From Acholoe squamosa (lineage: Eukaryota > Annelida > Polychaeta > Phyllodocida > Polynoidae), in NCBI GenBank assembly GCA_949317995.1, contig OX439039.1, positions 15,553,282 through 15,617,281 of the forward strand: DNA of 64,000 nucleotides, written 5' to 3'. The notes under the pieces are model-generated. The model did not search any database and had not been told where the DNA came from. It saw only the letters and a list, made by a program, of their open reading frames with translations. The position numbers and the translations under genes were made by a program. Position 1 is the stretch's first letter, and each line of letters starts with the position of its first letter. This document shows positions 11,718 through 19,779 of the stretch, one piece after another.

Positions 11718-12217
11718 CTCCTCCGCCTCGTCACCCCCCCCACCCCCTCCACCTCATCCTTCTCCGGCAACTCAGGCGTCACGATTGTAACTGTCTTCAG
11801 GATGGGTTTCGGTTTGTTAGGGGACGGTTTACTCATATCCTCATAGGAGGGCAACGTCTCGGGGCTGGCCCCGGAGAGAGTGGGTTTGGGCTTGTTGACT
11901 AGTTCGTAAGGGGGCTGCTTCTCGGGGCTAGAGTCCAGCCCATTTCCCCCTAGTCCCAAGCTCTCTCCGTCCTCCCCACTCGTGGCGGAGATGTCCTCGT
12001 AGGCAGCCGACTTGATGGAGGTTCGGGAGGTCGGAGTGTCCTTCCTGGTTTCCTCGTATTCTGCCTCCAGGGCCCTCACATTGACCTCCCCTAGAGGCAC
12101 CTCCCGTTGCATTCGTAACAGAGTCTTGGTGGGGGTCTCCCCCGACTGTCCATATCTCTCTACCAGCAATCCTATGACGAACTTCAGCTTCCCCGCCATT
12201 TCTTCGTCTATTTCCAC
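11639..12217 (-). CDS. Extra gene (ORF3), middle part, conserved in the second gypsy copy
   Basis: It starts EIDEEMAGKLKFVIGLLVERYGQ and continues GETPTKTLLRMQREV with a Glu-rich helical stretch, then GLDSSPEKQPPYEL. The fragment at 45771-46142 encodes the aligned sequence (DKKLRFVLNRIMEKFGE, GETPTKMLNRLQRDL, GLDSSPDKPAPYQL). Two diverged copies thus keep the same frame, which is good evidence that it is coding. It is entered from the zinc-finger ORF through a G8 run (+1) and left through a second G8 run near 11734-11741 (-1). The last ~35 residues here are out of frame. Confidence 0.7.
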   Translation of the reverse strand: MEIDEEMAGKLKFVIGLLVERYGQSGETPTKTLLRMQREVPLGEVNVRALEAEYEETRKDTPTSRTSIKSAAYEDISATSGEDGESLGLGGNGLDSSPEKQPPYELVNKPKPTLSGASPETLPSYEDMSKPSPNKPKPILKTVTIVTPELPEKDEVEGVGGVTRRRRWKGRMKPARSRRRWPSRRTSNPALN

Positions 12218-13673
12218 CTCCCCCCCCGCTCAGTAGAGGTGTCAGGTCGGGTATCCCCGTGGTCAGTGGCGGGGTGGAGGGTCCCGCTTCCTCCTCCGCC
12301 TGCCGCTCCTTACCCCGTGGGGATTGTCTCTTCCTCTTTTCCACCGATTCCTCCCCCTCCTCCGGCTCGAAGGCCCTTTTGACCCCCTTTCCTGACGTAC
12401 TCCGGGTGGACCTGACGGAGAGACAGCTCTGGGGGGTGCTGGTCCCCTCCACGCGGAATCCCAGCAATTGTTCCAAGTATTTGGAGGCGACAGCAGCCTC
12501 CGTCTCCTCCTCCAACGTTATCCCCGGCGACGCCATGCCGCTGAAGGTAGATCCACTGGGGCTGTCCCCCGCACCCCTTCCACCCGCCGAGGTGCCCTGC
12601 TGCGGCGGGGGGACCCCGGGCTTGGAGGCGGCTTTTACTGGTTTCTTTTTCTTGGCCAGCGCACTCCCCCTCTTCCTCTTTGTGGTGGTGGACTTGACAG
12701 TTTCCTCCGGGCTAGTTGGGGCGGCCACGAGGCTACTGTCCGCCGAGGATCCTCCCGCCTCCGTTGCCCGGCCCACCGGTAGCATCCTGCACTCCTCCGG
12801 CGGCTGCCAGTCCTCCAGCTCGGGGTGAATACGCGTAATGTGTCGCCGGAGATCATCTACCCGGATCTTGGCGACCATGTACTCACACTTAGGGCACTGG
12901 TAGCCCTCTTGCATCTCGTCGTGAGTGCTGAGATGGTGGTTCATCCCATCGGATCTCATGAAGTACCACTGCTTGGAGTCCCCCCTTTTCCGGCAGATCT
13001 CGCACCGATACTTCGGCAGCTCCACCCCGTCCACCCACTCCGTGGGGACAGGCTTCTGGTCTCTGTTTTTGAAGACAGGCATTACTAGTTGTGGCGTTGT
13101 CCATAGGCTAACAGGAATTGAAGGATGAGGCGGATAACGCTCCCTTATATTCCCCCCCGTGGTCACGCCCCCTCCTCCTCCTCCTCCAATCACCGTCCCC
13201 TGGGTCAGGCCACCCTCCGTCACCACGCGGTGGGAAACCCCCGGTTGCATCATAGCCCTACTCCGCACACTGTTGTCGCCAGTGGCGCCTCCGCTCTCAC
13301 GTGGCCGCTGTGAACCGTGGGAACGCGATCCGCGGTCAGCCGAGGACCTCCGCCTACGATAGCTCCCACTCCGACTCCGGCTCTCCGAGTCCCTTCTCCA
13401 ATATCTGGCTGCCTCCGTCCGGACAGACACTCCGTCCCTTCTGTGGCCACTAGTGGAGCGGCTAGAGGAGGAGTGGCCGGAGAATCTTTCTTTCTCCCTC
13501 CTCCTCCGCCGACTCTCCCTGTGTTTTGAGCGTGTGGGGCCCTCCCAGGAGTGGCTGGACACTGTAGAAGACACTTTCTTTGACCCTCCACCAGCATCTT
13601 TGCCTCGACTCGATTCACCCTCGGGCCCTGTCCCTCTTAGAACCACCAACCGTGTGTCATCTCCGGCCCGCAT
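11928..13673 (-). CDS. Extra gene (ORF3), N-terminal part: RS-rich region and two C2H2-like zinc fingers
   Basis: This gene lies downstream of pol, where envelope genes sit in some elements, but has no signal peptide or membrane segment. Residues 50-140 are Arg/Ser-rich (SR-like). Two zinc fingers follow: C224-x2-C227 with H246/H247 and H251, and C260-x2-C263-x14-H278-x4-H283. Then come a basic KRKRGSALAKKKK stretch and low-complexity sequence. True coding probably ends in the G8 run near 12228-12235; beyond it the protein continues in the +1 frame as the next ORF, and the remaining residues to 11928 are out of frame. The likely role is nucleic-acid binding or nuclear targeting; the family is unknown to me. 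Confidence 0.7.
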   Translation of the reverse strand: MRAGDDTRLVVLRGTGPEGESSRGKDAGGGSKKVSSTVSSHSWEGPTRSKHRESRRRRREKERFSGHSSSSRSTSGHRRDGVSVRTEAARYWRRDSESRSRSGSYRRRRSSADRGSRSHGSQRPRESGGATGDNSVRSRAMMQPGVSHRVVTEGGLTQGTVIGGGGGGGVTTGGNIRERYPPHPSIPVSLWTTPQLVMPVFKNRDQKPVPTEWVDGVELPKYRCEICRKRGDSKQWYFMRSDGMNHHLSTHDEMQEGYQCPKCEYMVAKIRVDDLRRHITRIHPELEDWQPPEECRMLPVGRATEAGGSSADSSLVAAPTSPEETVKSTTTKRKRGSALAKKKKPVKAASKPGVPPPQQGTSAGGRGAGDSPSGSTFSGMASPGITLEEETEAAVASKYLEQLLGFRVEGTSTPQSCLSVRSTRSTSGKGVKRAFEPEEGEESVEKRKRQSPRGKERQAEEEAGPSTPPLTTGIPDLTPLLSGGGGGNRRRNGGEAEVRHRIAGREIWTVGGDPHQDSVTNATGGASRGGQCEGPGGRIRGNQEGHSDLPNLHQVGCLRGHLRHEWGGRRELGTRGKWAGL

Positions 13674-13725
13674 TGTAGATTGACCGTTAACGGCCCTTCC
13701 CCCGCCTTTTATTGGGGAGACCTTG

Positions 13726-14601
13726 TTATGAGGGTTGCTTAGCGACTCCCGCCTCTCCGGCCCTACTCCGCTTCTCTCTGATTCTCCTCCGGCCAGGATC
13801 CGCCGCCCTCCTTAGTCTTTCTGCCCTGATTTCCTTGTTTTGGCCATGGTTCCGCCTTCTGCGGGCCAACTCACTCTCATCACTCACCCCCTCTCCATCC
13901 GACTCGCCCATCTCGGGGAGGGACCATTCCTCGTAGGGAGGGTCCTCCTCTGGTTCTACCCCCCTCCAATGTGACATTTCAGCTTCTTTCTTCGACCTTC
14001 TTTCCTTTTCCAGCCATACATCGCACCAGTCACGGCTTTCTTGACTCATCTTGCTTTTGCAGCTCCTCCACTCCGCCCCAAGGTAAGTATCCAGTTGAGG
14101 CGCCAGTCTGACGGCCCGGGCTACGCTGGTTCCGGCAGGCTTCGGTGCACTCCTCCGCAGACCTTCTTTCCGATTTCCTTTATCCGCTGCCCCTCCCTTA
14201 CTGTTTTCCATTATTTGATGTCTCTGTTTCTCTTTGCAGGTCAGCAGTTTCGCCTCCAGGTCAGCTCTAGTCTCCGAGGTCACCTGAACCAGCCGGATGG
14301 TGCCCCCTCCGGATCCTTCTCCCTCCTCGTCTGAATTGTCAGAAGATAGGGGCTCGGCCTCCCTTGTTTCATCTTCCACGGGAACATCCTCCGCCGTGGC
14401 CCGCGCCGGGGCCAATTTTAGGGCGTCGTAATGGACTACCCTGGTAGTTTTACCCTTTTTGATTTTATACACCGCCTCCCCTACGCGCCCCACTATCTCC
14501 CATGGGCCTGTCCAATAGCTCTGGAGTTTAGGTGTCAGGCCCCTCTTCCGGAGAGGGTGGTAGTAGAAGACCCTGCCCCCGACAGGGAATTCGCCTGCCA
14601 T
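13726..14601 (-). CDS. Integrase C-terminal (GPY/F-like) domain plus long charged extension
   Basis: The first ~65 residues are the missing end of the integrase: GGRVFYYHPLRKRGLTPKL, then YWTGPWEIVGRVGEAVYKI and RVVHYDALKLAPAR. This matches the GPY/F-type C-terminal domain of gypsy integrases, which binds DNA. It joins the pol frame by a -1 shift inside the 67-bp overlap, so I read it as one protein broken by an indel. About 225 further residues are Glu/Arg/Lys-rich without a domain that I recognise, including an SHWRGVEPEEDPPYEEWSLP segment. This tail is long for a gypsy integrase. Confidence 0.8.
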   Translation of the reverse strand: MAGEFPVGGRVFYYHPLRKRGLTPKLQSYWTGPWEIVGRVGEAVYKIKKGKTTRVVHYDALKLAPARATAEDVPVEDETREAEPLSSDNSDEEGEGSGGGTIRLVQVTSETRADLEAKLLTCKEKQRHQIMENSKGGAADKGNRKEGLRRSAPKPAGTSVARAVRLAPQLDTYLGAEWRSCKSKMSQESRDWCDVWLEKERRSKKEAEMSHWRGVEPEEDPPYEEWSLPEMGESDGEGVSDESELARRRRNHGQNKEIRAERLRRAADPGRRRIREKRSRAGEAGVAKQPS

Positions 14602-17288
14602 GCTCTCGCGTCATAGTTCCTCTGTTGCCTGCAGAGGGACCTTCCGAGGGCCTCCCTAGCGACGGAGTATGCTTTTGCCATGGTAGTTTGTAATTCGGCC
14701 ACATAACCGACCCCTCCCCCAACATTGGGCTCCAGTGGGTAAACCAAATCCAGGGGAATGCCTGTTTTCCGCCCCAACATCAGAATATTGGGGGACAACC
14801 CCGTGGAGGCGTGTGCAGAGGAGCGATACGCCGCCATCACAAATGGCAGTCGCCGGTCCCAGTCCCGTTGGTCCTCCGCCACCACGGTCGCCAGCAGCAT
14901 TTCAATCGTTCTGTTGGCCCGCTCCACCATCCCATCGCTTTGGGGCCTAAAGGAACAGGTCCTGGTCTGCCTGACTTCCAGTAAGGCCACCATTTCCCTG
15001 AACAGTCCCGACTGGAAGTTCTTGCCCTGATCTGTGTGCACCTCCACCGGAGCTCCAAATCTACAGATGAACTCCTCCACCACAGCCCTGGCCACCGTGG
15101 GTGCCTCCTGGTTGGGTAAAGCGTACGCTTCCGTCCATTTAGTGAAGTAGTCCGCCGCCACCAAAATATATTGGTTCCCGGCGGAGGACAAGGGCAATGG
15201 ACCCATCACGTCTAGAGCCATCCTCTGTAGGGGTAGTCCAGCACCCACGTGTCCCATTGGTGCCCGATGCGGAGGTGGAGCCGCCTTCCTCCGGACGCAA
15301 GGTTCACAGCTGGCGCACCACAGGGTCACATCCCTCCTGAAGTCCGGCCAGTAGTAACCTGTCTGGAGGCGCCGGATGGTTTTATTGCGGCCCAGATGCC
15401 CCGCCAAGGGTTCTCCGTGGACCTCCCGGAGCACATCATTCCTGCTCCGGGCGGGTACAGCAATTTGGAAACATCGTTCCCCCGCCGCGCCTTCCCACCA
15501 CCGGCCCAGTATCCCTTTTTCAATACTCATGCGCCCCAATTGGGCATGCCAGGCCCTCAGCTCATAGCCCCAGGTCCGTCTTTCCTCCTCTGTGGTGGTC
15601 GCCTCCCCGTTCACCCATGCTCTGACCCGAGTCAGCACAGTGTCCTCCGCTTGGAGCGTGCCCCACTCTCTCCCTGCCGGCGGAGTGGAGTCCTCCGCCG
15701 CCGGAGGCGCCCCCCGAACCATCTCCTGGCATTGAGACCTTGTGAAAACCCGGCAATGCAGCAGCTCCTCCTCATCCTCTCGTCCACATTGCTTGCAGGG
15801 CTTCCTGGACAGCCCATCCGCATTTCCATGTAGTTTCCCCGGCCTATGCTGCACCACTATGTCGTAAGTACTTATAATCTGCAGCCATCGAGCCAGCTGG
15901 CCCTCCGGCTCCTTGAACTCCAACAGCCACCGCAGGGAGGCATGATCTGTCCGGACTACCACCCTCCTCCCTATTAGGTAATGCTTGAATTTCCTGAGGC
16001 CAAAGACTATAGCCAGCAGCTCCCTCCTTGTAACGCAATAGTTACGCTCCGGCCTGCTGAGAGTGCGGCTGCCATAGGCTAGGACCCTCTCTACCCCCGT
16101 CTGCTCCTGGGACAGTACCACTCTGAGGCCTGTGTCACTGGCGTCGGTGTCTAAGGTAAGCTGTCCCTCCGCCTGGGGAAAAGCTAGGATAGGGGCCTCG
16201 GTTAATCTTCTTTTTAGGTCTTGGAATGATGCCTCGCATTCCTCCGACCACCGGAACGTCCTCCCTTTCTCGGCCAGCGCACTCAGTGGTTTAGCCCTCG
16301 TAGAGAACTCGGGAACGAAGGTCCTGTAGTAGCCAGCTAGCCCCAGAAAACTCCGGACCTCCGTCACCGTGGTCGGAGTGGGCCACGACTGCACCGCCGC
16401 TATCTTTTCCGGATCTGTCTCTACTCCCGCCTCACTCACTTGGTGGCCCAGGAATAACACTCTGCGGCGAGCCAACTGGCATTTGGAGGGCTTGATTTTA
16501 AGTCCAGCATCCTCTAGCCTTTGAAGTACCTCCCCAAGCCGCTCCATATGTTCCTCGAAGGTGGCGGAGAATACGACTATGTCGTCTAGATAGACCAAAC
16601 AAGTTTTCCACTGTAGTCCCCTCATGGCCACTTCCATCACCCTCTCGAAGGTGCCTGGCGCATTGCACAAACCGAAGGGCATTCTCCGAAATTGGAACAG
16701 CCCCCGGTGTGTCGTGAATGCTGTCTTCTCTTTATCCCCCTCCTCTATATCCAACTGCCAGTAGCCGCTGGCCAGATCCACTGACGAAAACCAAGCGGCC
16801 CCCGCCATGGTATCGAGACAATCTTCCACTCTAGGTAGGGGATAAGCATCCTTCACGGTGGCGGCGTTGAGCCTCCGGTAGTCCACACAGAAGCGAGTGG
16901 TACCATCTTTTTTTCTTACTAGGACCACCGGAGAAGCCCACGGGCTAGTGGATGGCTCGATCACTCCGGCTTCCAACATCTTCTCCACCTCCTCTTCTAC
17001 AGCCTCTCGTCTATGGGGTGCCAATCGTCTCGGCGGTTGTTTGATAGGTGGATGTACCCCCGTATCAATCCTATGCTTGGCCAATTGAGTGTGCCCTTTG
17101 TCGCCCTTATGCCTCTGAAATGCCCCCAGGTGTTTCCTTATAAGCCGTGCAAGCTCCTTCCTACGGTGAGCCTTCGTCCCGCTCACTAGCCCGTCCACCA
17201 AGCTCTTTAGCTCCTCCCGCTCACCTCTCTCCACCACCCGGCACCATCCCTCTCCGGCCGTTGCCTCGCCTCCGCCTCTGCACTCCAC
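14535..17288 (-). CDS. pol: Pol: reverse transcriptase, RNase H and integrase core
   Basis: About 915 residues. RT: Asp171 in SSVDLASGYWQ and YLDD at 233-236. RNase H: TDAS at about 381-384, with a GLRVVLSQ sequence where GLGAVL is usual. Integrase: the HHCC zinc site at about H624, H631, C658 and C661 or C664, then the DDE triad D693, D753 and E789 with exactly 35 residues between the last two. It copies the RNA to DNA and integrates it. The domain order RT-RH-INT is that of Ty3/gypsy. The reading leaves the integrase near residue 905 (RNYDARAW) and ends in out-of-frame sequence, while the missing C-terminal domain continues in the -1 frame. One base therefore seems lost near 14590-14605. 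Confidence 0.95.
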   Translation of the reverse strand: MECRGGGEATAGEGWCRVVERGEREELKSLVDGLVSGTKAHRRKELARLIRKHLGAFQRHKGDKGHTQLAKHRIDTGVHPPIKQPPRRLAPHRREAVEEEVEKMLEAGVIEPSTSPWASPVVLVRKKDGTTRFCVDYRRLNAATVKDAYPLPRVEDCLDTMAGAAWFSSVDLASGYWQLDIEEGDKEKTAFTTHRGLFQFRRMPFGLCNAPGTFERVMEVAMRGLQWKTCLVYLDDIVVFSATFEEHMERLGEVLQRLEDAGLKIKPSKCQLARRRVLFLGHQVSEAGVETDPEKIAAVQSWPTPTTVTEVRSFLGLAGYYRTFVPEFSTRAKPLSALAEKGRTFRWSEECEASFQDLKRRLTEAPILAFPQAEGQLTLDTDASDTGLRVVLSQEQTGVERVLAYGSRTLSRPERNYCVTRRELLAIVFGLRKFKHYLIGRRVVVRTDHASLRWLLEFKEPEGQLARWLQIISTYDIVVQHRPGKLHGNADGLSRKPCKQCGREDEEELLHCRVFTRSQCQEMVRGAPPAAEDSTPPAGREWGTLQAEDTVLTRVRAWVNGEATTTEEERRTWGYELRAWHAQLGRMSIEKGILGRWWEGAAGERCFQIAVPARSRNDVLREVHGEPLAGHLGRNKTIRRLQTGYYWPDFRRDVTLWCASCEPCVRRKAAPPPHRAPMGHVGAGLPLQRMALDVMGPLPLSSAGNQYILVAADYFTKWTEAYALPNQEAPTVARAVVEEFICRFGAPVEVHTDQGKNFQSGLFREMVALLEVRQTRTCSFRPQSDGMVERANRTIEMLLATVVAEDQRDWDRRLPFVMAAYRSSAHASTGLSPNILMLGRKTGIPLDLVYPLEPNVGGGVGYVAELQTTMAKAYSVAREALGRSLCRQQRNYDARAWQANSLSGAGSSTTTLSGRGA

Positions 17289-18081
17289 TCGTTGAATGGC
17301 CCCGAGAGTCTTTATATATCACCACTGGCTCAGGACCGGGATTGAGCACCCTGACCCAAGTTGCCCTCCCCTTGGGGCACACCAGCCCCCGCCCCACCAG
17401 GAAACTCGGTTCACCTTTGTGTCCGGCCATCCCTTCAATCATCCCGTCGTCCCCTTGTTGCCAGGGTCCGACTAGAGTTCCCTCTAGCATGGCCTTCTGT
17501 CCGGATCCCAGCACCGCCGCCTGGGTGCTGACGATTCGGCATACAGAATCCTCCTCTGTCCACACTAGGCGCCCTTTTGCTACGTCGACCATTAGTTTGT
17601 TGGTGCGGAGGAACTCCGCCCCCAGGATTCCCTCCGTCCCGGTGTCGCTGACTACGAAACGCACATTGATAGTACGCCTCCCGATTTCCAGCTCTGTGTA
17701 CACTTCCCCTTTTATGTCCATAGGCCGCCCATCGACGGAGTAGATCTTCTCTGCCGTTTCCCCCAGGCGTTCCCGTCCGCCCCACCTGCTCCACCATCCT
17801 TCGGAGACCAGATTAAGCGACGCACCAGTGTCCATCAGCAATTGGATGGGGGCCCCTGCCAGCCGACCCTCTACTATCAATCCTCCTCCGCCCCTCTCTC
17901 GGCGGCCCTGTATCACATTGATAGGCCCACTTCCCTCGACCTGTACTTGGCCTTTAGTATAGGTCGATTCTAGTTTCCCGCCGCCGGAGTAGCCTGTTCG
18001 CTCACCGGCTTGGATGCCTCCTTGGCCTTGATATTTGGGCATTCTCGCTTGAAATGGCCTTCCTGTCCGCATCCGAAGCAA
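17221..18081 (-). CDS. Retroviral-type aspartic protease region (pro)
   Basis: The protease core is clear: the active-site loop LLMDTGASLNLV, a flap-side segment, then EGILGAEFLRTNKLMVD, the usual second half of pepsin-like retropepsins. It would cleave Gag and Pol as a dimer. The ORF overlaps gag by at least 110 bp in the -1 frame and overlaps the RT ORF by 68 bp in a +1 relation, so pol lies again in the gag frame. Many gypsy elements keep protease and RT in one frame, so the second shift may be an indel in this copy. The true N-terminus is set by frameshifting or processing, not by the first start codon. Confidence 0.85.
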   Translation of the reverse strand: MLRMRTGRPFQARMPKYQGQGGIQAGERTGYSGGGKLESTYTKGQVQVEGSGPINVIQGRRERGGGGLIVEGRLAGAPIQLLMDTGASLNLVSEGWWSRWGGRERLGETAEKIYSVDGRPMDIKGEVYTELEIGRRTINVRFVVSDTGTEGILGAEFLRTNKLMVDVAKGRLVWTEEDSVCRIVSTQAAVLGSGQKAMLEGTLVGPWQQGDDGMIEGMAGHKGEPSFLVGRGLVCPKGRATWVRVLNPGPEPVVIYKDSRGHSTSGVQRRRRGNGRRGMVPGGGER

Positions 18082-19019
18082 GCACCATTGCTTGGCTTTT
18101 TCTTCCTCCCCACTGCCGCCGGATCATCCAGCCTTTGAACTAACCGCTCCATCAACTCCGCCATTTTGCTCATTTCCTCTTTATTGGACTTTAGGTGTTC
18201 ATTTACTGACGCATCCGCCGCCCGCACTTTGTGGATATTCTCCTGCTCCACTTTTAGGTACGCCTCCGCTCCCACCGCCGTCATTACTGCGGATTGTAAA
18301 TCTTTCGGCGTTGACTGATACACCCACTGCCTGAGTGGATTGTCGAGGCACAATAGGAATCTGTCGAGAGCTAAGGTGTCTGTCGTCCGGGCGTCCGCCT
18401 CCGGATATGCTAACTTAGTGTACTTTTTCAGTTCTTCTTGTAACTCTTGCAGTCCCTCTCCCTTTCGCCGGACCCTAGTGCGGAGGAACGCTTTGTAGAT
18501 CTCTTCCTGATTAGTAGGCTCAAACCTTTCCACGAGTGCCCTTCTCAACTCCTCATACCCCTCCGGCGTGGCTGGTTTCCTTCCCGTCAACAATCTCCGG
18601 GCTGCCCCTGACAGACTCAGGCCTAGGAACATACCCGCCTCCTCCGGCTTCCATCCATTCACTTTGACGCACAGGTCGAAGTGGTTGAGGTAGTCAGATA
18701 GGTCTGTGGTGCCATCATATTTAGAGGGTTTCACCACTGGCTTACCCTTTGCCTCCTTCTCCCCATCGGCACCTCCTCTCCAGCCGCTCTCCGGACGACC
18801 CACAACTCCTCTACCCTGCCGGGGATCTCCACCTTCCCCCTTTTCGTCCTTATCCGCCTCCTCCGCACATTTCCCGGTTTCGGGGCGAACCTCGGACGGT
18901 GCCCGCTTGCTCCCCTTCCCTGGGTTATTCACCTCCGCCTGCTCCTCCGGCCACCAAAGCACCTTTCCGCCATCGTCCCTTCCCGGGTTGAACCCCAGCC
19001 AGGCATCTGCATCACCCAT
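17970..19019 (-). CDS. gag: Gag polyprotein
   Basis: 349 residues. The first ~95 are charged and low in complexity. A retrotransposon gag/capsid-like region follows, with the typical PSKYDGTTDLSDYLNHFD block and FEPTNQEEIYKAFLRTR. A CCHC zinc knuckle (CFGCGQEGHFKREC; C-x2-C-x4-H-x4-C) sits near the C-terminus, about residues 318-331. Gag would form the cytoplasmic virus-like particle and bind the element RNA. The start is the ATG following the TAA of the leader ORF. The 3' end overlaps the protease ORF in the -1 frame, so a -1 frameshift within or upstream of the knuckle could make Gag-Pro. A G-rich/A-rich stretch (GGAAGAAAAAG) lies in that overlap but is not a canonical slippery heptamer. 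Confidence 0.9.
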   Translation of the reverse strand: MGDADAWLGFNPGRDDGGKVLWWPEEQAEVNNPGKGSKRAPSEVRPETGKCAEEADKDEKGEGGDPRQGRGVVGRPESGWRGGADGEKEAKGKPVVKPSKYDGTTDLSDYLNHFDLCVKVNGWKPEEAGMFLGLSLSGAARRLLTGRKPATPEGYEELRRALVERFEPTNQEEIYKAFLRTRVRRKGEGLQELQEELKKYTKLAYPEADARTTDTLALDRFLLCLDNPLRQWVYQSTPKDLQSAVMTAVGAEAYLKVEQENIHKVRAADASVNEHLKSNKEEMSKMAELMERLVQRLDDPAAVGRKKKPSNGACFGCGQEGHFKRECPNIKAKEASKPVSEQATPAAGN

Positions 19020-19025
19020 TTTTCC

Positions 19026-19349
19026 TTAAGGGTGCCTCAGCCTTCGGGCCGCCGGTTTCTCCTCCCTCTCCCATGGCCACAGGTAGGGCTCCCTTTCTTT
19101 AACGCGTGGTTCCTCATACCCCGCCTCCGGCACCTCCTCCCGGGGTGCTCTATCGGCGGGTTCTGCTTGTCTCTCCGGGTTCATCTCTTCCGGCCTCACC
19201 ACCCCTCTCTGCCGTAGCATCACTTCCTCGTCCACCACTTCCAGCAGAACCCCTTTTTCCCGCTTAATCTCCTCCGCATTCCTCTTCTCCACAGGTAAGT
19301 TTATCGTTTCTGAAGCCTCCGCCATCTTTCTTCTCTCGTGAGTCTTCAA
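19026..19349 (-). CDS. Leader ORF in frame with gag, separated from it by one TAA
   Basis: A 107-residue charged ORF starts just inside the PBS and ends in TAA two codons before the gag ATG, in the gag reading frame. It could be an N-terminal extension of gag interrupted by one nonsense codon, a readthrough arrangement, or a short upstream ORF. The composition (Glu/Arg-rich, no clear domain) gives no function. Without a second full-length copy I cannot choose among these. Confidence 0.5.
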   Translation of the reverse strand: MKTHERRKMAEASETINLPVEKRNAEEIKREKGVLLEVVDEEVMLRQRGVVRPEEMNPERQAEPADRAPREEVPEAGYEEPRVKEREPYLWPWEREEKPAARRLRHP

Positions 19350-19364
19350 ACACCGCTGTCACCA
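19347..19364 (-). promoter_or_regulatory. Primer-binding site of the gypsy element
   Basis: One base inside the 5' LTR the minus strand reads TGGTGACAGCGGTGTTTG. It starts with the TGG complementary to a tRNA CCA end. I could not match it securely to a particular tRNA by eye. Confidence 0.75.
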
Positions 19365-19365
19365 A

Positions 19366-19740
19366 TGTAGCGTTTTCCGACTCTATGGTTAATAAAGAAT
19401 TACACAACTCCGACAGCTTGACTTCAGTGTCTTTTATTTCCTGGCAGTCTTCGCCACACCATCTAAGTCTTGTATCGTATATAGATTAACCCGGAGGTAA
19501 GCCTTTGAAGTTCTGCTCTTCTCTGTCTGCAACCCGGAACTAACTGATCGGAGTAACAACTCCCTTATATATACATAGGCAGATACTCCGACCCCGGCCT
19601 GCTCCACGGCAGGCCAGCGTCAGAGGATCTCCTCCGCCGACTACTATTGCCGACGTAACCGCGTTACTTCAGGACCGCTGGCCTCGCCGCCCCCACACCA
19701 GGATGGTTTCGGCTCCGCCAACGGCCCCTCCGTCTCCGCC

Positions 19741-19743
<3 letters not shown>
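19366..19743 (-). repeat. 5' LTR of the gypsy element (promoter LTR)
   Basis: 378 bp, matching the left LTR at 375 positions. For this minus-strand element it would drive transcription, with the TATA box near 19565-19574 and the poly(A) signal near 19433-19438. It is followed on the right by TA repeat. Confidence 0.96.

Positions 19744-19778
<35 letters not shown>
19744..19778. repeat. (TA)n microsatellite, right flank of the gypsy element
   Basis: A pure TA run directly after the LTR end CCACA. Together with 9781-9829 it is the split target site. Confidence 0.95.

Positions 19779-19779
<1 letters not shown>

Larger units (their letters stand above)
9830..19743 (-). mobile_element. Complete Ty3/gypsy LTR retrotransposon with an extra gene downstream of pol
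   Basis: A 9.9-kb element lies on the minus strand. Its two 378-bp LTRs differ at three positions (about 99.2% identical), so it inserted recently. From its 5' side it carries a PBS, leader ORF, gag with CCHC knuckle, protease (DTGAS), RT/RNase H/integrase in the gypsy order, an integrase C-terminal domain in another frame, and a large third gene without an envelope-like membrane segment. A polypurine tract precedes the 3' LTR. The flanks are TA repeat, with ATAT on both sides fitting a 4-bp target duplication. Several frame breaks, two of them in G8 runs, mean that this copy may not be autonomous, or that the assembly has homopolymer errors. Confidence 0.95.

Noticed and set aside
11290-11790. 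Plus-strand ORFs of Ser/Pro/Leu-rich sequence across the gypsy element (11.3-19.0 kb)
   Set aside because: They lie antisense to clear gag, pol and ORF3 coding sequence and arise from its high GC content and charged-residue codons.
9830-19743. An endogenous retrovirus with an envelope gene
   Set aside because: The gene downstream of pol has zinc fingers and a coiled coil but no signal peptide, fusion-type hydrophobic stretch or membrane anchor.
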